From an uncultured Mycoplasmatota bacterium (GTDB lineage: Bacteria > Bacillota_I > Bacilli_A > RF39 > UBA660), in NCBI GenBank assembly GCA_947302655.1, contig CAMYVW010000002.1, forward strand, positions 105,537-169,536: 64,000 nucleotides of DNA. The letters are read 5' to 3'. Positions within the stretch are counted from its first letter, which is position 1, and each line of letters begins with the position of its first letter. The translations under genes and the position numbers were made by a program. Of this stretch, positions 52,262-60,930 are shown piece after piece. The notes below the pieces were generated by a model that did not search any database, was not told the origin of the DNA, and saw only the letters and a list, made by a program, of their open reading frames with translations.

Positions 52262-52479
52262 TGTAAAGCGATTTAAAATGAGATAAGTAATATATATTAT
52301 TTATTTATAGAGATCTAATGGTTGGTGGAAATTAGAAATAAAGATGTATATGAATCTACTCATATAGTGAAGTTAATAACTTCCGGCTACTTATTTAGTC
52401 GTTAACATTAATTAAGATAATAAAAGGATGGCACCGTGCTTTTTTATAAAAGCACTCCTTAAATGCCATCCTTTTTTTG
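52262..52479 (+). promoter_or_regulatory. T-box riboswitch, serine specific
   Basis: Stem I contains GGTTGGTGGAA and then the specifier region TATGAATCTACTC, giving specifier UCU (Ser). A CGTTA element follows at about 52400. The T-box AAAGGATGGCACCGTG at 52423-52438 would pair with the uncharged tRNA end: its UGGC is complementary to GCCA, and the tRNA-Ser at 16104 ends in GCCA. The alternative terminator pairs AAAGGATGGCA with TGCCATCCTTT and ends in T-run at 52478. Low charged tRNA-Ser should therefore raise expression of the next two genes. Confidence 0.9.
52422..52478 (+). terminator. Conditional terminator of the T-box
   Basis: AAAAGGATGGCA pairs with TGCCATCCTTTT across an inner AAGCAC/GTGCTT hairpin, then T-run. 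It excludes the antiterminator. Confidence 0.85.
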
Positions 52480-52504
52480 TTTAATAAAAAAGGAGGAGAT
52501 ATTT

Positions 52505-53332
52505 ATGGCACTAAGTAAAGATAATATTTATACTATAGGTAAGTATAAATATTTTGAAGTGTTTGAATCTTCACCTTTTAAAGATGAATATATTAAAGCT
52601 ATTAATTCAAGATATGTTAAAGAATCTGATAAACAATTTAATATTGATGGTTTATTAATTGAACATAAAGGATGGTATGATGGATCAAATTTATCAAGTT
52701 TTGATCCAAGACTTTATATTGTTATGCGTGGCTTTGATGGTGATTTTTACGCTATTAGTTTTAGGGATAATCAAAGAGCATCAATAATTGAAAGGTATGA
52801 GGGTTCTAAAAGAGTTGATTTTGTTGAAACAAAAATATTAAAAGCTGATAGTTTAATTGATGATTATGTAGTTGCAAGTGTAAGTAATGTTAGTAAATCA
52901 TTATCCCCATATGATCCTCTTAATATATATAAAATAGATCATAAAGGAGAGTTATCAGAAGCTGATAAAGCTCATGTATATGGTGTAGAGTATGGATCAT
53001 TTAATGGTCTTAAACTTATGATTGCAATTAATAAATTAAGAACTCAAGGAGTTAAAAAAATAGTTATATCCTCGGATAGTGTGGGTATAGAAAAATTAAT
53101 ATTATTTTATATGAAAACTTTTAGTGTTTTATATAACACTAAAAGTACATATGTTCCTCAAAGGGTTAATACTTATAGTCCCTATGTAGGAGATTTAATA
53201 GTTTGTAGTAGTTTAGTATCCAGAGAATTTGAAAAAAATGGATATCAACTACTTGAACTTAATAGTAAAGAAAATGCTGAAAGTATAATGAAAATTAGAA
53301 TGGAAAGAAGAGATAAATATGATAGACATTAA
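52505..53332 (+). CDS. Unknown protein cotranscribed with serS under the serine T-box
   Basis: 275 residues, soluble, mixed alpha/beta: YIVMRGFDGDFYAISFRDNQ, KADSLIDDYVVASVSNVSKS, EYGSFNGLKLMIAINKLRTQ, then a GVKKIVISSDSVGIEKLIL segment that looks like a Rossmann-type strand and helix. No family recognised, no obvious catalytic motif. AAAGGAGGAGAT gives an ideal ribosome site before ATG 52505. Its last 14 bases overlap serS, so both genes answer to tRNA-Ser charging. A role linked to serine or to serine-tRNA is inferred only from this. Confidence 0.7.
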   Translation: MALSKDNIYTIGKYKYFEVFESSPFKDEYIKAINSRYVKESDKQFNIDGLLIEHKGWYDGSNLSSFDPRLYIVMRGFDGDFYAISFRDNQRASIIERYEGSKRVDFVETKILKADSLIDDYVVASVSNVSKSLSPYDPLNIYKIDHKGELSEADKAHVYGVEYGSFNGLKLMIAINKLRTQGVKKIVISSDSVGIEKLILFYMKTFSVLYNTKSTYVPQRVNTYSPYVGDLIVCSSLVSREFEKNGYQLLELNSKENAESIMKIRMERRDKYDRH

Positions 53333-54605
53333 ATTAATTAGAGAAAATAAAGAATTAGTAAAAGAAAATATTAAAAAGAAATTTCAAGATGAAAAACTAC
53401 CTCTTGTTGATGAAGTTTTAAAACTTGATGAAGAAGCAAGAAATATGCAAGCTGAAGGAGATAATTTAAAAGCTGAAAAAAATCGTTTAAGTAAAGAAAT
53501 AGGTAACTTAATGCGTGATGGCAATAAAGGAGCAGCTGATGAAGCTAAAGCTAAAATTGCTGAAATGAGTGAAAGAATAGCAGAAATTGATGAAAAACTT
53601 CCTTTAGTTCAAGAACAGATTAAATCAATTATGATGAAAATACCTCAAATAATTGATAAAAGTGTTCCAATAGGTAAGGATGATTCAGAAAATGTTGAAG
53701 TACAAAGATTTGGTGAACCTGCTGTTCCAGACTATGAAATTCCATATCATGCAGATATCATTGATAGATTAAATGGACTTGATAAAGAATCTGCTGGAAG
53801 AACATCAGGAGAAGGTTTCTATTTCTTATTAGGTGATATTGCAAGTCTTCATGAAGCAATGATTGCTTATGGTAGAGATTATATGAAAAGTAAAGGATTT
53901 ATATATGCTATACCACCATTTATGATAAGAAGTGACGTTGTAAGTGGCGTTATGAGTTTTGCAGAAATGGAAGCTATGATGTATAAAATTGAAGGCGAGG
54001 ATTTATATTTAATTGGTACTTCTGAACACTCAATGATTGGTAGATTTAAAGGTCAGTTATTAAAAGAATCTGATTTACCTGTAAATTTAACTGGATATTC
54101 ACCTTGTTTTAGAAAAGAAGGCGGAGCTCATGGTTTAGAAGAAAGAGGTTTATATAGAGTTCATCAATTTGAAAAACAAGAAATGATTGTTATTTGTAAG
54201 CCAGAAGAAGCAATGGATTGGTATAATAAAATGTGGAGTTATACTGTTGAAATATTTAGAAACATGGATATACCTGTTAGACAACTAGAATGTTGTAGTG
54301 GAGACTTAGCTGATCTTAAGGTTAAATCTTGTGATATTGAAGCTTGGAGTCCAAGACAACAAAAATATTTTGAAGTTGGTTCTTGTTCTACTTTAGGTGA
54401 TGCACAGTCAAGAAGACTTGGTATTAGAGTTAAAGGAGAAAATGGTACATTTTATCCACATACTTTAAATAATACTGTTGTTGCATCTCCAAGAGGATTA
54501 ATAGCTTTAATTGAAAACAACTATAATGAAGATGGATCTATTAGTATTCCTAAAGTATTACAACCATATATGGGTGGACTTAAAAAAATAGTTCCTAAAA
54601 AGTAA
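53319..54605 (+). CDS. serS: Seryl-tRNA synthetase
   Basis: 428 residues. An N-terminal coiled-coil arm (about 25-105) that grips the tRNA-Ser variable arm precedes the class II catalytic core: motif 2 SPCFRKEGGAHGLEERGLYR, FEKQEMIVICKPEEA, and motif 3 NNTVVASPRGLIALIENN. GAAGAG lies before ATG 53319 inside the end of the upstream gene. Expression is governed by the T-box at 52.3 kb. Confidence 0.97.
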   Translation: MIDIKLIRENKELVKENIKKKFQDEKLPLVDEVLKLDEEARNMQAEGDNLKAEKNRLSKEIGNLMRDGNKGAADEAKAKIAEMSERIAEIDEKLPLVQEQIKSIMMKIPQIIDKSVPIGKDDSENVEVQRFGEPAVPDYEIPYHADIIDRLNGLDKESAGRTSGEGFYFLLGDIASLHEAMIAYGRDYMKSKGFIYAIPPFMIRSDVVSGVMSFAEMEAMMYKIEGEDLYLIGTSEHSMIGRFKGQLLKESDLPVNLTGYSPCFRKEGGAHGLEERGLYRVHQFEKQEMIVICKPEEAMDWYNKMWSYTVEIFRNMDIPVRQLECCSGDLADLKVKSCDIEAWSPRQQKYFEVGSCSTLGDAQSRRLGIRVKGENGTFYPHTLNNTVVASPRGLIALIENNYNEDGSISIPKVLQPYMGGLKKIVPKK

Positions 54606-54627
54606 AGTGTATACTTTACTTTTTTTA
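54598..54627 (+). terminator. Terminator of serS operon
   Basis: AAAAAGTAAAGT and ACTTTACTTTTT stem with T-run, overlapping the stop codon. Confidence 0.8.
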
Positions 54628-54653
54628 TTTATGTAAAGTATTGTAAGATTACG

Positions 54654-54682
54654 TTGACTATACTTTGCTGCAATTTTATACT
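54654..54682 (+). promoter_or_regulatory. Promoter of the gene at 54708
   Basis: TTGACT, 17-base spacer, TATACT. The -10 box is covered by a perfect palindrome (next entry). Confidence 0.75.
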
Positions 54683-54693
54683 TTAAGTATAAA
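54675..54693 (+). promoter_or_regulatory. Perfect 19-base inverted repeat, possible operator
   Basis: TTTATACTT T AAGTATAAA: 9-base arms around one T, spanning the -10 box and the expected start of transcription. The -35 region (54658-54666) holds a partial half-site TATACTTT. A dimeric repressor site is the obvious reading, but a chance AT palindrome is possible. Confidence 0.5.
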
Positions 54694-54707
54694 GTAGAAA
54701 GGATGTT

Positions 54708-55004
54708 TTGAAAGTGAAAAAAGCTTTAATGATTGTTGGAGGTTTTGTTGTAGGATGTTTAATTCTAGCAGTTATTCTTGTTACATTTACTGCAGCAACT
54801 TCAAAGAAAATGAAATGTAAATCAGATGAAGGAAGTATAACCTTAATGTATAAAAAAGATAAACTTGTTGGTTATACTGCAAAAAATATTAAATTTGAAT
54901 TAGATGGACAAAAAGAAGTAGCTGATCAAATTGGTATTGAAAACTATCTTGATAAATTCGAAGAATGGTTTGAACAAAATACAACAGGAACTTGCGAAAG
55001 ATAA
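54708..55004 (+). CDS. Small exported membrane-anchored protein
   Basis: 98 residues. An N-terminal membrane helix (about 7-28) is followed by a small outer domain with two cysteines, near MKCKSDEGS and at the end in TGTCER, that could form a disulfide. It starts at TTG 54708 behind GAAAGGATG; a GTG at 54714 is an alternative. The family is not recognised. Its promoter carries a palindromic operator candidate, so it may be an inducible gene. Confidence 0.6.
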   Translation: MKVKKALMIVGGFVVGCLILAVILVTFTAATSKKMKCKSDEGSITLMYKKDKLVGYTAKNIKFELDGQKEVADQIGIENYLDKFEEWFEQNTTGTCER

Positions 55005-55017
55005 TTATTTGATTATT

Positions 55018-55053
55018 TAAATAAACGTTCCTTTTCAAGAACGTTTATTTTTT
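55018..55053 (+). terminator. Terminator after the gene at 54708
   Basis: AAATAAACGTTC and GAACGTTTATTT stem with T-run. Confidence 0.85.
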
Positions 55054-55074
55054 AATTGTGAATGGAGGATTTAT

Positions 55075-55512
55075 ATGTTAACTAAAGAACAAATTTTAGC
55101 AAATATTGAAAATGATTTAAATAGCAATGATAGGGCTTGGAAGGTTGTTGTAGAAGGCGATAAGATTATTGCTGACTGGAAGTGGATGGATGCAACATTC
55201 TTTGGACCTACTGATATCACTAAAGAAGTAAAAGAGTTTAAGTTTATTGTAACTTTACTTGATAATGGTAAATGGAAAGAACTTGATGTTTCTTCAGAAA
55301 ACGAAACATCCATAGGAAAAGGTGGATTTAACTTTAATAAATCTGGTTTTGTGGGTCACCAATTTAATAAATCATTTACTCTAGGTCTTGGAAGGAATAA
55401 CCAAACTGGAGAAGTAGGGATTCAAGCATTCAAGTTTAGTACAAATGATATAAAAGTTCCAATTAGAGAATATTTAAAAAAATGTGGTTGGAAGAAAAAA
55501 GGATTATTTTAA
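55075..55512 (+). CDS. Unknown soluble protein, 145 residues
   Basis: No signal or membrane segment. Tryptophan- and Gly-rich beta-looking body: WKVVVEGDKIIADWKWMDAT, FIVTLLDNGKWKELDVSSEN, GKGGFNFNKSGFVGHQFNK, ending with helix VPIREYLKKCGWKKKG. AATGGAGG precedes the ATG. The family is not recognised. It lies 22 bases after the previous terminator, and no separate promoter was identified. Confidence 0.6.
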   Translation: MLTKEQILANIENDLNSNDRAWKVVVEGDKIIADWKWMDATFFGPTDITKEVKEFKFIVTLLDNGKWKELDVSSENETSIGKGGFNFNKSGFVGHQFNKSFTLGLGRNNQTGEVGIQAFKFSTNDIKVPIREYLKKCGWKKKGLF

Positions 55513-55537
55513 AAAACTGACATAGGTCAGTTTTTTT
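55511..55537 (+). terminator. Terminator after the gene at 55075
   Basis: AAAACTGACC-like arms: AACTGAC and GTCAGTT stem with T-run. Confidence 0.75.
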
Positions 55538-55610
55538 ATTACTTATTTACAGCTAATTTATTGACTAATAGACTAATTTGATATATTCTATATATAGAAT
55601 AGAGGTAGTT

Positions 55611-57023
55611 ATGAAATATTTAAAGAGTATACTTTTAACTTTAGTTTTATCTTTTGCATTTATTGTAGGTGCTAAAGCAGAAGATATTGATGCAGTTGTT
55701 ACACTTGATGGTGATAACACTTATGATAGTACCCTAGAACTTAATATAACTTGTAATAGTGGCGAGCTTTGTGAGTTTAGAAGCGTTAGATGGTACTATA
55801 ACACAACTGATGATACAACAAATGGTACAGAAATAGAGTCTGTTAAAGAATATACAGAGGATACACAATATGCAACAATTACTCATTTTTATGTAAGCTA
55901 TGATGTTGAAAGAGAATTAAAGGGTAAATATATTTATGTTATTGCAACTGTTGGTGCAACAGATGATTCTCTCGATCCAATAACTGTAACTTTAAAAACT
56001 ACTGCAGAAAGAAATAGAACTGCAACTGTTGATGGTTATGTTAAAACAGTTGATGATTTAGGATTAACAATTAACTCTAAAATAACTGATGAAAAAACTG
56101 TATCGGCGACATTTAATTTATTAGTTAGTGGTTTACCTGAAAATTATAGTTCAAGTATCACAGATAGATATACATTATATTTTACTAGCGGGACTGATCT
56201 TCCAGTTTTAGAAGAAAACGGTAGAGGATGTGTTCTTCCTGAAACAAGTACTAAAACAGAGGAAGGATTTAAATTTGTACTTTCTACACTTACTCGTAGT
56301 GGTAATGTATTAATAGATGATGATTACTTCTTAGCAAAGGCTTTTGATAATGTTTTTGTTGTAAAACAGCATTATAATAGCGATATTGGACGTTATTACT
56401 GTGAAATTCAACAAACTCCTATAAAGATCGACAAACTTGAACTTCCTGAACTTGGAAGTAGATTTAAAATATATTTATTCGGTAAGGATTCTGATTCAAC
56501 TGATAAAAAAGGAGAACTTTCAGTATTCCCATTATTCCCAAATGAAGGTTCTTACGGTGACCACATGATACAAATGGTTATTGGCGAACTTAGTGATGTT
56601 AACATAATTAATAAGTTTGCTAAAAAAGATAGTACTGCTTTAACATCTTTACTTGATTATGCTAAAAATAGTACATCAGAATATGTATATAAATTTAAAG
56701 ATAATATTGATACTGGAGCAGATATTTCAAATTTAGTTGTTGAAGATGATAAATATTATTATATTTATATTACATATTTAGATACTTTATATCGTGAAGT
56801 TGAAGATGTATATATAGTTCAAGGTAAAGCTGGAATGCTTGTTAATGATGTTAATTACGGACAGTATGATGATCCAGTACCAACTCCAACACCTGAACCA
56901 GTTATTGTAAATCCTAAAACAGGAACATATATTAGTATAGCTTGCATTGGTTTAGTTCTTGTAATTGGTGTTGCTGGTATTATAATTTCTAAAAAGAAAA
57001 GCAAAGTATTTACTATAAAATAA
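55611..57023 (+). CDS. Secreted wall-anchored protein with NPKTG sorting signal
   Basis: 470 residues: signal peptide (1-23, ending in GAKA), a large beta-rich exported region with few cysteines, a Pro/Thr spacer (DPVPTPTPEPVI), then NPKTG, a hydrophobic helix and the basic tail SKKKSKVFTIK. The terminal signal closely resembles that of the protein at 43325, so the same sortase should act on both; no sortase gene is in the window. ATG 55611 follows AGAGGTAG; the open frame upstream to 55578 is promoter sequence. Function unknown. Confidence 0.75.
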   Translation: MKYLKSILLTLVLSFAFIVGAKAEDIDAVVTLDGDNTYDSTLELNITCNSGELCEFRSVRWYYNTTDDTTNGTEIESVKEYTEDTQYATITHFYVSYDVERELKGKYIYVIATVGATDDSLDPITVTLKTTAERNRTATVDGYVKTVDDLGLTINSKITDEKTVSATFNLLVSGLPENYSSSITDRYTLYFTSGTDLPVLEENGRGCVLPETSTKTEEGFKFVLSTLTRSGNVLIDDDYFLAKAFDNVFVVKQHYNSDIGRYYCEIQQTPIKIDKLELPELGSRFKIYLFGKDSDSTDKKGELSVFPLFPNEGSYGDHMIQMVIGELSDVNIINKFAKKDSTALTSLLDYAKNSTSEYVYKFKDNIDTGADISNLVVEDDKYYYIYITYLDTLYREVEDVYIVQGKAGMLVNDVNYGQYDDPVPTPTPEPVIVNPKTGTYISIACIGLVLVIGVAGIIISKKKSKVFTIK

Positions 57024-57029
57024 TAAATT

Positions 57030-57059
57030 AAAATCAAGATATATTATCTTGATTTTTTT
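57030..57059 (+). terminator. Terminator after the gene at 55611
   Basis: AAATCAAGAT and ATCTTGATTT stem with T-run. Confidence 0.85.
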
Positions 57060-57060
57060 A

Positions 57061-57069
57061 TGCTATAAT
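57061..57069 (+). promoter_or_regulatory. Extended -10 promoter of the deacetylase gene
   Basis: TGCTATAAT one base after the terminator T-run; AAGGTG then precedes ATG 57099. Confidence 0.5.
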
Positions 57070-57098
57070 ATAGCTAGATAATAGATAAGGTGCGCTAT

Positions 57099-58403
57099 AT
57101 GAGAAAAGTTAAAAAGAAACATAAAAAAAGAAATAAAATTTTATTGATAGTTCTTATACTTTTCGTAATTTTTTCTTCTTTTGGTGTAATTGGATATTTT
57201 TATTATAAAGATATATTTTTAGAAAAAATATCACCAATTAATTTGAAATTAATTGGTGAAAACGAAATTACTTTAGAATATGGTGAGACTTATACAGATG
57301 AAGGAGCAACAGCAACTTTTAGAGAAAAAGATATTTCTAAAGATATTAAAGTTAATAGTTTAGTTGATTATTCTAAAGTTGGAGAATACAAAATAGAATA
57401 TGTTGTTAGTACAAAAAGAAAATCAAAAAAAATCACCAGAGATATTAAAATAATTGATACTGTAAAACCTGTTATTACTTTAAAAGGTAGTAGAGAAGTT
57501 ATATTTAATTTAAATGAAGATTATAAAGAACCTGGTTTTATATCTACAGATAACTATGATGGTGATATAACATCGAATGTTACAACGACTAATAATATTA
57601 ATAAAGATGCAATTGGAACATATGAGGTAGTTTATAAGGTATCTGATTCATCTGGTAATTCATATCGAATTAATAGATTAGTTAGGTATGTAGAACCACT
57701 TAAAGAACTTCCAAGTTTAAATGCAAAAGCATCAAGTATAGCAGTTTTGAATTATCATTTCTTTTATGACCCAGCAAATAAAGAATCTGGTTCAGATGGT
57801 AATTTTATGAGTGTACAAAACTTTGAAGAACAACTTAAATATTTAAAAGACAATGATTATAAAACTTTAACAATGGATGAATTCAGAAAATGGATGTATG
57901 GCGAAATTGAACTTCCAGCAAGAAGTGTTTTATTAACCGTTGATGATGGAGCTAAAGGAACAGGTAAACATAATGGTAATAAACTTATACCTTTACTTGA
58001 AAAATATCAAGCTCATGCAACACTATTTTTAATTACGGGTTGGTGGGATATATCAAATTATTCATCACCATATCTTGATATTGAGTCACATTCTCATGAT
58101 TTACATCATGAAAATGTGTGTGCAGGTGTATCTAGGGGTGCTAAGATTCTTTGTATATCTGATGAAGAAGTTTTAAATGATTTAAAAACATCTATCAGTG
58201 TAACAGGAAGTAACAATGCTTTTTGTTATCCATTTTATGTATATAATGCTCATACAATTGAGCTTGTTCAAGAAGCTGGATTTAAACTTGCATTTGTTGG
58301 TGGAGATTATAAAGCAACTAGATCTACTAATAAATATAAAGTTCCAAGATATCATGTTTATAAAAATACTTCTATTGTTAAGTTTAATAATATGATTGCT
58401 TGA
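57099..58403 (+). CDS. Polysaccharide deacetylase (CE4) with Ig-like DUF5011 domains
   Basis: 434 residues: a basic N-terminus and membrane helix (about 14-37), two DUF5011-type Ig-like repeats (EITLEYGETYTDEGATATF; EVIFNLNEDYKEPGF), then a NodB domain with VLLTVDDGAKG (metal Asp pair), ESHSHDLHHE (His-x3-His pair) and FCYPFYVYN. Such enzymes remove acetyl groups from wall N-acetylglucosamine or exopolysaccharide; the domain mix is like PgdA/IcaB relatives. The stop codon is TGA. No hairpin terminator follows. Confidence 0.85.
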   Translation: MRKVKKKHKKRNKILLIVLILFVIFSSFGVIGYFYYKDIFLEKISPINLKLIGENEITLEYGETYTDEGATATFREKDISKDIKVNSLVDYSKVGEYKIEYVVSTKRKSKKITRDIKIIDTVKPVITLKGSREVIFNLNEDYKEPGFISTDNYDGDITSNVTTTNNINKDAIGTYEVVYKVSDSSGNSYRINRLVRYVEPLKELPSLNAKASSIAVLNYHFFYDPANKESGSDGNFMSVQNFEEQLKYLKDNDYKTLTMDEFRKWMYGEIELPARSVLLTVDDGAKGTGKHNGNKLIPLLEKYQAHATLFLITGWWDISNYSSPYLDIESHSHDLHHENVCAGVSRGAKILCISDEEVLNDLKTSISVTGSNNAFCYPFYVYNAHTIELVQEAGFKLAFVGGDYKATRSTNKYKVPRYHVYKNTSIVKFNNMIA

Positions 58404-58487
58404 CAGATTTATTATTTAATTATTGAATTAGAAGAATATATGGTATATAATTAAGACATAATAGAGAGAGAATATGGAGGAAAATAA

Positions 58488-59399
58488 ATGAAAAAACTTA
58501 ATAAATTGTTTGTATTTGCTGTTACACTTTTTGTTGGAATTTTAACAGTTAATGCTGGAATTAAATTAAATGATCAACAATGTGTTGCTAGTGAAACTAG
58601 TCAAAATCCACAAAATTGTCCATTATCATTTACTTTAACTGAATCAGCATTTAAAAAAGGTGATGGATTTTCTGTAATATTTCATACACCTAGAAATATT
58701 AAAAATAGTAGTATAACTATTACACCTGAGACAGGATGGAAAGTAAGAAAACTTGGTGATACTGAATATGCTAGTACTTTAACTTTATCACTTACAACTG
58801 AACAATCATTTGTAGAATTTATCTATGATGGAGATACTGAAATAGCAGTTGGTACTGTAAGTTATGCTCTTGTTCAATATGATAAAGAAGATATTGGTGA
58901 AGGATGTGGATTTGCTTTTGGACTTCCATTTTGTAGTAAACCAAGTGTAGATGAACAAGCCTACTATTTTGGTAGAACTGGTAAATCTATTACTAAAGAT
59001 GAATGGGTTGATCAATGTACTTGTCAACCAATAACTATTAATGGTAAGGAATACTATTATGGTAAAGCAGGAGACATTAAAGAAACTAAAGAAGAAATGT
59101 TAAAAGAATGTTTCTCTTGTAGAGTTGAAAATGAAAAATATTATGATAAAGATGGTATAGAAATTACTGAAGACGATTATAAAAAACAATGTATGTGCCG
59201 TATTGAAGAAACTGATAACGGTAAAGTTTATTATAATAACAAAAATGAAATAATTACTGCTGAAGAATATGCTAATCAATGTCAACCTTCAGTACCTACT
59301 GGAGCATCAGTTCCATATATTGCAATTTTAGGTGGACTTGCTGCTGCAGCTTCTATATTCTTTATGGCAAAAAGCAAATCTAAATTTAAAAGAATATAA
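58488..59399 (+). CDS. Surface protein with four Cys-containing repeats
   Basis: 303 residues. Signal peptide (1-23), a beta-rich domain to about 150, then four degenerate repeats of 30-40 residues, each of the form YY-x-K/G-G...IT..E/D-E/D....QC-x-C: YYFGRTGKSITKDEWVDQC, YYYGKAGDIKETKEEMLKEC, YYDKDGIEITEDDYKKQC and YYNNKNEIITAEEYANQC. The end is VPTGAS, a hydrophobic helix and KSKSKFKRI, a sorting-like signal lacking a full LPxTG. GGAGG precedes the ATG. The repeats suggest a disulfide- or ligand-binding stalk; function unknown. Confidence 0.7.
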   Translation: MKKLNKLFVFAVTLFVGILTVNAGIKLNDQQCVASETSQNPQNCPLSFTLTESAFKKGDGFSVIFHTPRNIKNSSITITPETGWKVRKLGDTEYASTLTLSLTTEQSFVEFIYDGDTEIAVGTVSYALVQYDKEDIGEGCGFAFGLPFCSKPSVDEQAYYFGRTGKSITKDEWVDQCTCQPITINGKEYYYGKAGDIKETKEEMLKECFSCRVENEKYYDKDGIEITEDDYKKQCMCRIEETDNGKVYYNNKNEIITAEEYANQCQPSVPTGASVPYIAILGGLAAAASIFFMAKSKSKFKRI

Positions 59400-59410
59400 T
59401 AAATAATAAT

Positions 59411-59446
59411 TAAGAATAGAACGAAAACTTTCTATTCTTTTTTTTA
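59411..59446 (+). terminator. Terminator after the repeat protein gene
   Basis: AAGAATAGA and TCTATTCTT stem with T8. Confidence 0.75.
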
Positions 59447-59454
59447 TGTTCTTT

Positions 59455-59463
59455 TGTTATAAT
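59455..59463 (+). promoter_or_regulatory. Extended -10 promoter of miaB
   Basis: TGTTATAAT soon after the terminator; GGAAGTGG precedes ATG 59492. Confidence 0.5.
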
Positions 59464-59491
59464 TATCATTATTAAATGGAAGTGGTTATTT

Positions 59492-60904
59492 ATGAATTTA
59501 CCAAATATTAATGATGCTAGAAAAAGAACAGATAAGAAAACTGAATATATATATCTAGATAAAGATTATGACAAAAACATTTTTAATGGTAAAAAATATT
59601 ATTTAAAAACATATGGATGTCAGATGAATGTTCATGATAGTGAAGAAATAGCAGCAAGACTTGAATCTATTGGATTTACTAAAGTTGAAGATTTAGAAAA
59701 AGCGGATTTAGTAATTTTAAATACATGTGCTATAAGAGAAAATGCTCATGATAAATTATATGGTTTTTTAGGTAGATGTAAACATGTTAAAACATCTATC
59801 AATAAAGATTTAATTATTGCAATTTGTGGTTGTATGGCTCAAGAAGAAAATGTATGTAATTTTATTAAAGAAAAACATCCATATGTTGATTTAGTGTTTG
59901 GAACTCACAATATATGTGATTTAGAAGAATTATTAATTAATAAAGATAATAATAAACAAAATATAGAAGTATATTCTTGTGAAGGTAATGTTTATGAAAA
60001 TATTAAGTATAGTAGGGATTCTAAATTTAAAGGTTGGGTTAATATACAGTATGGATGTGATAAGTTTTGTACATACTGCATAGTTCCATACACAAGAGGT
60101 AAACAAAGAAGTAGAAAATCTGTCGATATTATTAAAGAAGTAGAAGAATTAGTAAAAGACGGTTATATTGAAGTTACACTATTAGGTCAAAACGTTAATG
60201 CATATGGAAAGGATTTGGATGGTGAACTTAACTTTGCTGAACTTTTACAAAAGGTAGCCGATACTGGAATTAAAAGATTAAGATTTGTTACTTCACATCC
60301 TTGGGATTTTACAGATGATATGATTAGTGTTATAGCTAAAAATGATAACATTATGCCATATGTTCATTTACCACTTCAATCAGGATCTGATAGAATATTA
60401 AAACTTATGGGTAGAAGATATACAAAAGAAGAATATATTTCTTTATTTAATAAGATAAAAGAAAATGTAGATAATGTATCAATTACTACTGATATTATTG
60501 TTGGTTTTCCAAATGAAACTGTTGAAGACTTTAATGAAACATTAGATGTTGTTAATACATGTAAGTTTGATAGTGCGTTTACTTTTATATATTCTCCAAG
60601 AGAAGGAACTCCTGCAGCTAAAATGGTAGATGAAGTATCTTTAGAGGAAAAAGAGAAAAGATTATATGAACTTAATGATTTAATTAATAATTATTCGCTT
60701 TTAAATAATAAAAAGTATTTAGGTAAAGTAGTTGAAGTATTAGTTGAAGGAATAAACGAAAAAGATAATTCAAAAGTTTTTGGTTATACTGACACTATGA
60801 AATTAGTTAATTTTGAAGGTTCTATAGATCTTGTTGGTAAACTTGTAAATGTAGAAATTACTGATGCTAAAAGTTTTAGTTTAGATGGTAAAATAAAAGA
60901 ATAA
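59492..60904 (+). CDS. miaB: tRNA-2-methylthio-N6-dimethylallyladenosine synthase MiaB
   Basis: 470 residues: UPF0004 domain (KTYGCQMNVHDSEEIAARLE, LNTCAIRENAHDK, CGCMAQEE) with three cluster cysteines, radical SAM CxxxCxxC in YGCDKFCTYCIVPYTRG, and a C-terminal TRAM domain. It adds the methylthio group at A37 of tRNAs reading UNN codons and needs two 4Fe-4S clusters, so it is a client of the SUF/Nfu system. Confidence 0.95.
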   Translation: MNLPNINDARKRTDKKTEYIYLDKDYDKNIFNGKKYYLKTYGCQMNVHDSEEIAARLESIGFTKVEDLEKADLVILNTCAIRENAHDKLYGFLGRCKHVKTSINKDLIIAICGCMAQEENVCNFIKEKHPYVDLVFGTHNICDLEELLINKDNNKQNIEVYSCEGNVYENIKYSRDSKFKGWVNIQYGCDKFCTYCIVPYTRGKQRSRKSVDIIKEVEELVKDGYIEVTLLGQNVNAYGKDLDGELNFAELLQKVADTGIKRLRFVTSHPWDFTDDMISVIAKNDNIMPYVHLPLQSGSDRILKLMGRRYTKEEYISLFNKIKENVDNVSITTDIIVGFPNETVEDFNETLDVVNTCKFDSAFTFIYSPREGTPAAKMVDEVSLEEKEKRLYELNDLINNYSLLNNKKYLGKVVEVLVEGINEKDNSKVFGYTDTMKLVNFEGSIDLVGKLVNVEITDAKSFSLDGKIKE

Positions 60905-60930
60905 GAAGATTACTTCTTATTCTTTTTTTG
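60897..60930. terminator. Bidirectional terminator between miaB and nuclease gene
   Basis: AAAGAATAAGAAG and CTTCTTATTCTTT stem with flanking A- and T-runs. Confidence 0.85.
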
